Positions 8,351 to 15,583 of a stretch of 60,439 nt of DNA are shown here, one piece after another. The stretch spans positions 1-60,439 of the forward strand of contig CAJTGD010000035.1 of the NCBI GenBank assembly GCA_910575475.1. Reading direction: 5' to 3'. Both the position numbers and the translations under genes were made by a program. The DNA comes from Lachnospiraceae bacterium. Lineage in GTDB: Bacteria; Bacillota; Clostridia; Lachnospirales; Lachnospiraceae. The first letter of the stretch is position 1, and each line of letters starts with the position of its first letter. The notes below the pieces were generated by a model. The model saw nothing but the letters and a program-made list of their open reading frames with translations, ran no database searches and was not told where the DNA came from.

Positions 8351-8395
8351 GCAAAATGCAGGCCATCCGCAAAATTGCGTAAGATGGCCTGCATT
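8351..8395 (-). terminator. Terminator of the chemoreceptor-lipoprotein operon
   Basis: Perfect 13-bp arms AATGCAGGCCATC (8355-8367) and GATGGCCTGCATT (8383-8395) enclose a second hairpin CGCAAAATTGCG (8369-8380). On the minus strand the stem is followed by TTTGC. It lies about 65 bases after the lipoprotein stop. The rest of 8174-8461 holds no gene that I believe in. Confidence 0.68.
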
Positions 8396-8461
8396 CTCTG
8401 TGTCCGTCAAATATCCATAGAAAGCATGCCCATGTAGGCACGCCATAACACATGTCTGTCT

Positions 8462-8905
8462 TTAATGCTCTGTATCTACGATCACAATACTGGAGTCTCC
8501 CATGCGCGCCTGTTCCAGTACAGCCTGGGACAGAATCTGAAACGACCCATAAGAAGAGGTCGCTCCTGAGAGCGCGTCGATACCTTCCTCGCCCTGACCC
8601 TCCAGAAGCTGGTTTGCGTAATATCGGGTATACTCGTTGGGATAGGTCCCGGAGACTTGAAGCATGTTCTGCATATATGTGTTATCCCAGCTCTTGATGA
8701 ATCCGCTGGCATTCTCCGCGTTGTATTCTACGGAGACAATGCTCCCGCCTTTCACCAAAATAGTGATATATTCCTTCCAGCCATGGCTAAATTCAGATGC
8801 CTGAGCAGTATAATATCCGTCCTGAAGCCCTTCCTGATCCCCGCACGCTGTCAGCAGCGGCGTCAGCAGCAGCAGGCTTATAAGCATGACAAAAATCCGT
8901 TTCAT
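8462..8905 (-). CDS. FMN-binding-domain lipoprotein
   Basis: A lipoprotein signal (residues 1-21, ending LLTAC) is followed by an FMN-binding domain of the kind found in RnfG/NqrC and extracellular flavin-transfer proteins. The sequence DALSGATSS matches the D-x-x-SGAT-[ST] flavinylation site where ApbE-type transferases attach FMN through a Thr or Ser. At 147 residues it is a single-domain protein, anchored outside the membrane. Its ATG overlaps the chemoreceptor stop (ATGA), so the two are translationally coupled. It might carry electrons or sense redox state for that receptor. No apbE gene is in the window. Confidence 0.82.
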   Translation of the reverse strand: MKRIFVMLISLLLLTPLLTACGDQEGLQDGYYTAQASEFSHGWKEYITILVKGGSIVSVEYNAENASGFIKSWDNTYMQNMLQVSGTYPNEYTRYYANQLLEGQGEEGIDALSGATSSYGSFQILSQAVLEQARMGDSSIVIVDTEH

Positions 8906-10944
8906 CTGCCGCGTTTCTCCTTTAAAATAAATTTTTGCACGTGGGACTGAAGCGCCTCCGCTTCTTTCGCCAGCGATCCGCTGGACTGCTCCGTTTCCCC
9001 TGCGTTTTGCAGATTGCGGTCTGCGATAGAAGAGATTGTGGCAATCCGCTCCTCCATTGCGCTCAGGGCAAGCTCCTGTCCCTGCACCGCCGCTGCCAGC
9101 TGATCCGAAATTGTACTGATCTGCGCGGAAACATCGGAGATCGCGCGGAGAGAGTCTGCCGTATCCGCTGTCAGCACCACACCGTTCTGGATGATCGCTT
9201 TGGTATTGTCGACCATCTTCGTAGCTCTCTGCGCGGCCTCGGCACTCTTGGCTGCCAGCTGCTTTACCTCATTGGCTACAACCGCAAAGCCTTTTCCGGC
9301 TTCTCCGGAACGGGCCGCCTCCACAGAGGCATTGAGAGACAAAATATTAGTCTGGAACGCAATGTCCTCAATGTCCTTTGCGATCTTTGTGATCTGCCGC
9401 GCGTTATCGCTGATGTCATCCATGGCGTTAGACAGGGAGGACATCTGTTCATTGGCGCTTCGAACACGCCGGGTAATCTCTTCCGTCTGGGATCGGGTCT
9501 GACCGCTGCTCTTAGCAACATCAGCCAGCTGCTCTTTCACATGGGTCACCTCATGGACCAGTTCTTCGGTAGACTGGTTCTGTTCCAGGGATGCATGGTG
9601 CAGCTGCGCGGACTGCCCGCTCAGCTGCTCTGCCATTGCGGTGAGCCGGTCTGCGGCGGCGCGGAATCCCAGGAGTGTTTCGTTCATCGACCGGGTAATG
9701 GTACTCAGGCTGCCGCGGATCAGCACAAAATCGCCTTTGTAGTCCACCTGCGGCCCGGTCCGAAGATCGCCGTCCGCAACACGGGTCAATACCTGCTCGA
9801 TATCGGATATGTATCGGTTTACGCTTTCCAGCGTAGCATCCAGAGTCTGTGTCATGACCTCCAGCTCATCTCCTGTGCTGACGGGGGTCACTTCCGTATG
9901 CAGGTCTCCATTGGACAGGGCCACCATCCGGTCCGTTACGCACTTCACCGGATGGGAAATGGAACGCGCGAACCGCAGGATCAACACTATGGAGATCACG
10001 AGCCCCGCCAGGGTGGCCAAAATTGATACCAGCATGGCCCCATTAATGAACTGACCGTAATCCGACTTTGGAATCTGTATGACCAGTGACCACTGAGTTC
10101 CCCGGATGGGAGAAAAGGCCACCAGCATCTTTTCTCCGTCGATGGGAAATTCTGCCGCCCCTGTTTCTCCGGTAGTGACCCGCTCCACCGCATCCCCGTT
10201 GCCGCCGCTTAACTGAACCAGCGAACTTTGGTCAAGGACAAGAGACTGATCCGGGTGGCCGGTCACGATTCCCTCCCTGTTGACCATATAGGCCATGCCG
10301 CTTCTGCCCAGGTTGATGCTGCTGATCACATCGTTGAGCAAGTCATATTTGTAGGTACCCATTACATAAAGAACGGTCTCACCATCTTCTTTCACCGGCA
10401 TTCCCATGGTAATGCCCAGACTGCCCTGGAAGATCGTGGATGCATCGATCGTCAGGTTATCTGTTTCTTTTAAAAGCTCCAAAAAACCACTGTCCAGATT
10501 TTCCGGCGCATCGTCGATCCCCTGTTCCAACCGCCCGTTCAAGTCATACAGAGCGATCGTGTAAAACTCATAAATCTCCGCGGCTTCTTCCAGCAGCGCC
10601 GCACGGTTTTCCCTCGTTGCCGCAGTGTCCGATGAAGCTGTCCCGCCTTCGTCTGGTTCAGCACCGACGGTTACACTGTTCATTCGAGGATCACCGGCAA
10701 TGCCCATCATACGATCGGCAAGCATATGGATGTTGGCCTCCACCGTCTTAGCCGACTGCCGGGCCATCGGCTGAAGGCTGTCCAACAATATGTTGTTGGC
10801 AAGCGACTGCAAGGAAAGCGCCATGATCACACAGCATACGACCACTAAGATCAGGATATTAAATGTAGTGTTTCTCAATATCCGCCTGTTCAGGCTCCGT
10901 TTTGTTCCTCGACCGACGAGGAAGCCCGCTTCTTTTCCTGTCAC
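8902..10944 (-). CDS. Methyl-accepting chemotaxis protein with extracellular CACHE-type sensor
   Basis: A GTG start at 10944 is chosen because AAAGGAG lies about 10 bases upstream; the longer open frame has no site and would put about 60 extra residues before the membrane segment. TM1 is at about residues 28-48, then an extracellular region to about 300 consistent with dCACHE (IRGTQWSLVIQIPKS at its end), TM2 about 302-324, HAMP about 325-378, and a long coiled-coil signalling domain. The conserved hairpin tip IEDIAFQTNILSLNASVEAA identifies the CheA/CheW-binding region. There is no C-terminal CheR-binding pentapeptide. The stop overlaps the FMN-binding lipoprotein start. No other chemotaxis genes are nearby. 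Confidence 0.9.
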   Translation of the reverse strand: MTGKEAGFLVGRGTKRSLNRRILRNTTFNILILVVVCCVIMALSLQSLANNILLDSLQPMARQSAKTVEANIHMLADRMMGIAGDPRMNSVTVGAEPDEGGTASSDTAATRENRAALLEEAAEIYEFYTIALYDLNGRLEQGIDDAPENLDSGFLELLKETDNLTIDASTIFQGSLGITMGMPVKEDGETVLYVMGTYKYDLLNDVISSINLGRSGMAYMVNREGIVTGHPDQSLVLDQSSLVQLSGGNGDAVERVTTGETGAAEFPIDGEKMLVAFSPIRGTQWSLVIQIPKSDYGQFINGAMLVSILATLAGLVISIVLILRFARSISHPVKCVTDRMVALSNGDLHTEVTPVSTGDELEVMTQTLDATLESVNRYISDIEQVLTRVADGDLRTGPQVDYKGDFVLIRGSLSTITRSMNETLLGFRAAADRLTAMAEQLSGQSAQLHHASLEQNQSTEELVHEVTHVKEQLADVAKSSGQTRSQTEEITRRVRSANEQMSSLSNAMDDISDNARQITKIAKDIEDIAFQTNILSLNASVEAARSGEAGKGFAVVANEVKQLAAKSAEAAQRATKMVDNTKAIIQNGVVLTADTADSLRAISDVSAQISTISDQLAAAVQGQELALSAMEERIATISSIADRNLQNAGETEQSSGSLAKEAEALQSHVQKFILKEKRGR

Positions 10945-11130
10945 GTTTCTGCCACTCCTTTTCTGAGTAATTTTTGTATAAATAGACAGAATAAAAAGCC
11001 GCTCAATCCGCCAGTCGTATATTGTGTGCTGTATCGACTGACAGGCGATAGACTTTTTGCTTAGTATAGCACAGATTATCCGGGAAGGAAAGTGCTTTCT
11101 ATAGTTTTGCTCGGGTTGTTTCACGAAGGC

Positions 11131-11235
11131 GTTACTGGAGCATCCAAAGGGTGTGAACAGTAACCATTGCTATGAAAAAGCGCGCAAAGTCTCCCTACAA
11201 AGGCTTTACACCAAAAATCTCTTTTGTTATAATTA
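11131..11235. repeat. Intergenic hairpin repeat, including copy 2 of the 39-bp dispersed repeat
   Basis: Within the 334-bp gap between the chemoreceptor and tetR, GTTACTG (11131-11137) pairs with CAGTAAC (11158-11164), and ACAAAGGCTTTACACCAAAA...TTATAATTA (11197-11235) repeats the sequence at 7917-7955. The TTATAATTA end may also supply the tetR -10 region. The rest of the gap shows nothing else. Confidence 0.5.
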
Positions 11236-11278
11236 GAGCATTATTGGTTAACAGCGTAAATCATAGAATGGAGAATTT

Positions 11279-11869
11279 ATGGGAAGCAGACAGCAGGAAA
11301 AATCTCTGATGACGAAAACAGAGCTAAAGGAAGCCGCAAGACAGCTTTTCTTAGAAAATGGTTATGAGGAAACTTCTATACAGGATATCGCCGGCCGGGC
11401 CGGTTACAGTGTCGGCTCTGTTTACCGCCAATGGAAAGGAAAAAAGGAGCTTTTCATGGATATCTGGAATGATTATGTATCGGATTTTATCCGGACCAGT
11501 ATTCTCCAGGCGCCTCCTTCTCCGAATCAGGAGACGATGATCGATTACCTGCTGGCCCGTTCCCAGGAATACAAAAAGAATGAAATGACCCGGAAGCTTC
11601 ATCAGACCAGCCTGCTCGTATCAGCGACATATGATTATGAGGGACTGTTAAGCTGGGCTGACAAATACAAGCAGATGCTTTATTTATTTTTAAAGGGACT
11701 GAATCCGGATCAGCCGGACCGGCTTTTGAAATCCACTGCCAGTATCATGCACTGTGTCCTGAACACGGATGCACAGCAGGAGGCCGATGCAAGTTCACCT
11801 AAGTATAAGTTTGATCTGCAGACATTACGAATCTGCCTTCTCGCAATTGTTGAGAAGGTTACCGGATAG
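11279..11869 (+). CDS. TetR/AcrR family transcriptional regulator
   Basis: This 196-residue regulator has the N-terminal HTH (AARQLFLENGYEETSIQDIAGRAGYSVGSVYRQWKGK cut at about residues 22-58) typical of TetR. The ligand-binding helical domain shows no family-specific motif. ATGGAGAATTT precedes the ATG. It is monocistronic, closed by a strong terminator. Its target may be the 17-base palindrome at 7849-7865 before the OYE-like gene or its own promoter; neither is shown. A single TetR gene near a flavoenzyme and a redox lipoprotein suggests control by a small hydrophobic or aromatic ligand, which is speculation. Confidence 0.9.
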   Translation: MGSRQQEKSLMTKTELKEAARQLFLENGYEETSIQDIAGRAGYSVGSVYRQWKGKKELFMDIWNDYVSDFIRTSILQAPPSPNQETMIDYLLARSQEYKKNEMTRKLHQTSLLVSATYDYEGLLSWADKYKQMLYLFLKGLNPDQPDRLLKSTASIMHCVLNTDAQQEADASSPKYKFDLQTLRICLLAIVEKVTG

Positions 11870-11933
11870 TCAAATATCCTCTCAGGCACGACTATTTCGC
11901 ACGCTGCTTTGCGTGAATGAATCCGCCGAAAAA

Positions 11934-11971
11934 GAGCCTCCGCTGTCACAAGCAGCGGCGGCTCCTTTTTT
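11934..11971 (+). terminator. Terminator of tetR
   Basis: GAGCC-T-CCGCTG and CAGCGG-C-GGCTC form an 11-bp stem with a single internal mismatch and a 7-base loop, followed by seven T residues. Classic rho-independent terminator. Confidence 0.9.
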
Positions 11972-12000
11972 ATCTGCAGGAAATATTGGTCACAGTCATT

Positions 12001-12201
12001 TCAGATATCCAGTTCCGGCGGCTCGTCCAGACGCTCTGAAACATATTTTCCATTCTTCTTCCTCTGCCTTACACACTCGGTCAGCAAATATTCGATCTGT
12101 CCGTTCACGGAGCGGAAATCATCCTCCGCCCACGCAGCGATGGCATTGTACAGCTTTTCCGACAGGCGCAGAGGAACCTGCTTCTTTTTTGATTCAGCCA
12201 T
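12001..12201 (-). CDS. Ribbon-helix-helix (Arc-type) small DNA-binding protein
   Basis: This 66-residue protein reads KKQVPLRLSEKLYNAIAAWA followed by EDDFRSVNGQIEYLLTECV, the strand-helix-helix pattern of Arc/MetJ-type repressors. It starts 3 bases after the SPFH gene stop, so it is in the same operon. The pair SPFH + small RHH protein is seen in many Firmicutes; the RHH member may autoregulate through the inverted repeat at 13284-13313. A toxin-antitoxin role is possible but nothing toxic is adjacent. Confidence 0.75.
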   Translation of the reverse strand: MAESKKKQVPLRLSEKLYNAIAAWAEDDFRSVNGQIEYLLTECVRQRKKNGKYVSERLDEPPELDI

Positions 12202-12204
12202 ATT

Positions 12205-13227
12205 TTAATACAGGCTTCCCGCGTTTACGATGGGCTGCGCGTCATGATTGCCGCAGAGCACCACCAGCATATTGGAAACCATAGCCGCCTTTCTTTCCTC
12301 ATCCAGCTCCACCATATGGTTCTCATTCAGACGGCTCAATGCCATCTCCACCATGCCGACCGCACCGTCCACGATCATCTTCCTTGCGTCCACAACCGCG
12401 GAAGCCTGCTGCCTCTGGAGCATCACGGACGCGATCTCCGGCGCGTAGGCCAGGTGGGTGATGCGTGCCTCGATGATCTCCAGGCCGGCATCCATAACCT
12501 TCTGCTGGATCTGCTCCCGGATCCGGTTCGCCACCACCTCGCTGGAGCCCCGCAGGCTGCCTTCGTCCGCCACGCCGTCCCCTGTGGTGTCTACATTGGG
12601 CGATACATCATAGGGATAGATCCGGACGATATCACGCAGCGCGCTGTCGCACTGGAGGGAAAGGTATTCCTTGTAATTGTCTACATTGAAAACTGCTTTC
12701 GCCGTATCTGTCACCTTCCACATCACTGCGATCCCGATCTCCACCGGATTGCCCAGGCAGTCGTTGATCTTCTGGCGGCTGTTGTTCAAAGTCATGACCT
12801 TGAGGGAAATCTTATTGCTCGCCGGCGTTTCTGCCTGTACATTGGCGCCATCCATGGAAATCGCAAATGCCTTTCTTGCTCCCCTGTCTACGTCTCCGCT
12901 CTGGCTCAGCTTCGTCTTGGCCGCCGGGTTGACGCTGGTACAGAATGGATTCACATAATAGAAGCCTTCTTCCTTCAAGGTTCCCACATACTTTCCAAAC
13001 AGGGTCAATACGAGGGCCTCCTGGGGTTTCAATACCTTCAGGCCGCAGAATGGGATCCAGCCCAGAGCCAGCCAGATACAGCTGATGATGAGCAGGATGG
13101 GAAGTCCCTTCCGTGAAATGATGATCCCGCCCACAACGGTACCCGCGATTGCCGCCAGGTACAGCAGTAAAAAGAGCATCAGCATGGCAATGCCGTTTTT
13201 CTTGTTCATCAGTACATTTTCTTTCAT
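12205..13227 (-). CDS. SPFH/Band 7 domain membrane protein
   Basis: Two hydrophobic segments (residues about 13-35 and 41-63) are followed by a Band 7/SPFH domain (LKPQEALVLTLFGKYVGTLKEEGFYYVNPF) and a helical region with the RITHLAYAPEIASVMLQRQQA motif common to stomatin/HflK-like proteins. Such proteins form membrane scaffolds and act in protease regulation or stress resistance; the precise role is unknown here. AGGAGG precedes the ATG. A TTGACA-17-TATCAT promoter lies 63 bases upstream. The small RHH gene follows at once. Confidence 0.85.
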   Translation of the reverse strand: MKENVLMNKKNGIAMLMLFLLLYLAAIAGTVVGGIIISRKGLPILLIISCIWLALGWIPFCGLKVLKPQEALVLTLFGKYVGTLKEEGFYYVNPFCTSVNPAAKTKLSQSGDVDRGARKAFAISMDGANVQAETPASNKISLKVMTLNNSRQKINDCLGNPVEIGIAVMWKVTDTAKAVFNVDNYKEYLSLQCDSALRDIVRIYPYDVSPNVDTTGDGVADEGSLRGSSEVVANRIREQIQQKVMDAGLEIIEARITHLAYAPEIASVMLQRQQASAVVDARKMIVDGAVGMVEMALSRLNENHMVELDEERKAAMVSNMLVVLCGNHDAQPIVNAGSLY

Positions 13228-13283
13228 GTCTCATGTCCTCCTTATAGAATACATTTTTCAAAAAGATTGTTGATTAGTTTTGA

Positions 13284-13319
13284 TAGTGATATGATATCAT
13301 TTTAATATCACTATGTCAA
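13284..13319 (-). promoter_or_regulatory. Promoter with overlapping inverted repeat for the SPFH-RHH operon
   Basis: Minus strand: TTGACA (13319-13314), a 17-base spacer, TATCAT (13296-13291). TAGTGATAT (13284-13292) and ATATCACTA (13305-13313) form a 9-bp inverted repeat over the spacer and -10 box, a good position for a repressor, possibly the RHH protein of the same operon. Confidence 0.7.
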
Positions 13320-13462
13320 CATAAAAAATGCAAAAAAAAGGCGTGACAGTCACATATGCATGCAAACATGTCCGCCTGACTCGCTGCTTCACGTGAATCA
13401 ATAACAGCACCCTATACCTTGTGAAACGGCCGAATGGCCATAATGGGATGCCCTTGGGTATG

Positions 13463-14134
13463 CTAAAAAGAAAAAAATGCTCGAAACTGCGGCGCAAACA
13501 GTCCAATCAGCGGGAGCACCATTCCGATCCCGCACAAAAATACAGACATACAGATATTATGCCTCTGCAGGGCCGGAACATAAAATACAGAAGGATCCTT
13601 CGGAGCATAATACAAATCGACCTTTTTTCCCTTTTCCACCAAGCGGAAACCGGTTCCGCTGGCAGCGGTGACACGGCAGGATCTTCCACCGGCCTGAAAT
13701 TCGAATTCAGGAAAGAAAATGTCCTTTCCATCATGTATCATTTTCCCTTCGGAAACGACAGCAGCTGTTGTGAGACGGGTCGCATATCTGCGTTCGGTCA
13801 GGACGCGGCGCTGGATATGCATCCCCACTGTAAAAAAGAGCACTGCGGAAAGCGCAAATGCGATACCTCGGAATCGTTCCTCCGCGTTTCTTCCCGGCTG
13901 GCATCCGATAATCCCTGCAAAAACCAGACAAAGCAATGGCCAGAAAATGAAAAAGAAGCTCCATATCCGCAGTGCATGGCCAGGCCTCGCCTCACCTTGA
14001 AGCCGTTCCTGTTCGGCTTCGCTCTCTTCTGCCTTTTTCTTTTGGAAGAACCAGAGAGGAACCAGTACCGCGGCGATCAGGCAGACCGAGATGGTAATCG
14101 GGACAGCGTTTTCGATAGATGCAAGAATACCCAT
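13463..14134 (-). CDS. DUF3592-like membrane protein
   Basis: This 223-residue protein has four predicted membrane helices (about residues 8-30, 58-80, 88-106, 195-215) and between the last two a compact soluble domain reading VVSEGKMIHDGKDIFFPEFEF ... FRLVEKGKKVDLYYAPKDPS, the pattern of DUF3592: a beta-rich domain with a 'vG..V.vyY.P.dP' signature. Function unknown. It stands alone between the SPFH operon and the polyvalent-like gene. The region 13320-13462 between it and the promoter above contains no gene. Confidence 0.65.
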   Translation of the reverse strand: MGILASIENAVPITISVCLIAAVLVPLWFFQKKKAEESEAEQERLQGEARPGHALRIWSFFFIFWPLLCLVFAGIIGCQPGRNAEERFRGIAFALSAVLFFTVGMHIQRRVLTERRYATRLTTAAVVSEGKMIHDGKDIFFPEFEFQAGGRSCRVTAASGTGFRLVEKGKKVDLYYAPKDPSVFYVPALQRHNICMSVFLCGIGMVLPLIGLFAPQFRAFFSF

Positions 14135-14291
14135 GAGTGAAAAAACCTGTCTTTCTGCATATCGGAGGTTTCCGCCCGGATGAGGTTCGATATAAAACTT
14201 CCTTACGACAAGTTTTATGAAATCCGGCTATACTTTTCAGAATAGATAACGTATAATGAAGTCGGTGACAGTTAAATGGAGAACAAAAGAG

Positions 14292-14825
14292 ATGATTGAA
14301 AACAGGAATGTAACTATCATAACGGATGCGGATGGCAAAAAGCTGGTCTTGATTAACGATATCCGTTTCAAGGGCAAACGTCAGATTGACTGGAATGATG
14401 TAAAGCATTATCTTGAAGGATATGTCGTAAACTATTACGAAATCGCTGAAAATGCAGAGCATATTTTTATCGGGAGTGAACTGCCGGAAGAATATACGGA
14501 ATCAGAGAGCCGGAAAAGCCTTATGGGTGCAAATGCAAAGGCGAAAGCAAATGCCGCCACTGCGATACCGGAGTTGATACAGATAGCATCTAATCCGGCA
14601 TTTGAAGAAAACCACAAGGATAAACATAATAAAAACGCCAAATATGGCTGGTACAGATATGATGTCCGTTTTGCCCTCCCAGTCTATGAGGAAAATATGC
14701 TTGTCAGATACAATATCTTCCATGCCCGTCTTTTGATTAACCATGCTGAAAATGGCAGGAAATATCTGTATGATATTTTGGCGGCAAAAAAAGAAACGAG
14801 CAAGCCGTATCAGGATGTACGGTGA
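14292..14825 (+). CDS. Polyvalent-protein-type domain protein, possibly BECR-fold nuclease-like
   Basis: I place the start at ATG 14292 (MIENRNVTIITDADG) because TGGAG lies about 11 bases upstream; a longer frame begins 36 bases earlier without a site. Residues about 95-170 contain AKANAATAIPELIQIASN, KNAKYGWYRYDVRFALPVY and NIFHARLLINHAENGRKYLYD. I recognise this layout from domains at the ends of phage and ICE polyvalent proteins, some assigned a barnase/EndoU/colicin/RelE-like fold; H and R residues in YRYDVRF and FHARLL could be catalytic. A stand-alone copy followed by a small acidic protein may be a toxin module. Assignment is from memory of similar sequences, so moderate. Confidence 0.5.
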   Translation: MIENRNVTIITDADGKKLVLINDIRFKGKRQIDWNDVKHYLEGYVVNYYEIAENAEHIFIGSELPEEYTESESRKSLMGANAKAKANAATAIPELIQIASNPAFEENHKDKHNKNAKYGWYRYDVRFALPVYEENMLVRYNIFHARLLINHAENGRKYLYDILAAKKETSKPYQDVR

Positions 14826-15138
14826 AAACCCATTTCTTACGTCCTGTCAATCCCCGATTTTGATTTTTTCATAATCATTGACGATATAGCGTTACTTTTC
14901 ACGGGATGGGGAAAACCAGAAAGAGCATGTAAAAGAGATCCGGAAGCTCAAAAAGTCCATTACGGAGCTTTTAGATATTATGGCCAGCCTTAAGAACTGC
15001 AATATCGCAGAGGAAAAGATTGCTGGATTTGAAGAAATCATACTGAAAGAATGCGAATGGAAAAGGATGGTAAAAAAACGGATATTACCAGGCTTATATC
15101 CGCAAGACTTGCAACTAATTTTGAAAGGGGACTTTATT
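14826..15138 (+). other. Spacer with a coiled-coil gene remnant
   Basis: No intact gene. From about 14917 an open frame reads ENQKEHVKEIRKLKKSITEL and continues LLDIMASLKNCNIAEEKIAG to about 15138, a highly charged coiled-coil-like text with no start codon or ribosome binding site. It looks like the 3' remains of a larger gene. Nothing else recognised. Confidence 0.4.
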
Positions 15139-15336
15139 ATGGTAAGTATGAATGAAATAACAAAAGAAATGATGGCTGAACTTGCCTTCTCCAAGGAAGA
15201 GCAGGAAGAACTTGCGAGAGCACGAACCATGCCGATTACATTTGACGAAGATTGCCCGGAAACCACGCCGGAAAGAGCTGTAAAATTCAGGCGCGTAAAT
15301 CCTCCGCGTCAGTCCAGCCGTGCAAATCAGGCATAA
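15139..15336 (+). CDS. Small acidic protein, possible partner of the polyvalent-type gene
   Basis: The ATG at 15139 (MVSMNEITKEMMAEL) follows AAAGGGG, which decides this start over a longer frame opening at 14980. The 65-residue product has an acidic helical first half (AFSKEEQEELARA) and a short tail, TPERAVKFRRVNPPRQ. I recall similar small proteins encoded after polyvalent-type toxin-like ORFs, but no function is established; an antitoxin role is a guess. A GC-rich hairpin follows at 15351-15388. Confidence 0.5.
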   Translation: MVSMNEITKEMMAELAFSKEEQEELARARTMPITFDEDCPETTPERAVKFRRVNPPRQSSRANQA

Positions 15337-15350
15337 ACGCGCCCTTTGAA

Positions 15351-15388
15351 AAGGCGGCTCCCGTTTTTCTACAAGGCGGGGCCGCCTT
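15351..15388 (+). terminator. Hairpin after the small acidic gene
   Basis: AAGGCGGC (15351-15358) and GCCGCCTT (15381-15388) form a perfect 8-bp stem, 15 bases after the stop at 15336. The following T-tract is short (TTCC), so termination may be partial. Confidence 0.6.
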
Positions 15389-15463
15389 TCCTATCTCACA
15401 GGCATTCCATTTTCAATACATAGACAGCTTTTTCGCGTTTTATATTCTGCCGATATCACACTC

Positions 15464-15583
15464 TCTAATCTCTGCGGACAATTTCACTACAGTGAAAGCT
15501 ATGTCAGCCGGGTGATCCGCAGTACGACCGGAAAAAGCTTTTCTGTTGTCGTGACCGAATTCCATATGATGCAGGTCTTTTTT
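15464..15583 (+). pseudogene. AraC-family regulator HTH remnant
   Basis: An open stretch with no start codon reads NLCGQFHYSESYVSRVIRS followed by TTGKSFSVVVTEFHMMQ. This is the second half of an AraC/XylS HTH (typically 'FHYSESYFSRMIKKETGMSF'). The upstream half is gone or out of frame, and the tail runs into the antisense of the hydrolase gene. A degenerate regulator fragment. Confidence 0.65.

Noticed and set aside
8183..8446. An 87-codon minus-strand frame downstream of the lipoprotein
   Set aside because: It runs through the terminator hairpin at 8351-8395 and has no ribosome binding site.
13297..13506. A 69-codon minus-strand frame between the DUF3592 gene and the SPFH promoter
   Set aside because: It overlaps the promoter and inverted repeat at 13284-13319 and has no start signal or protein-like composition.
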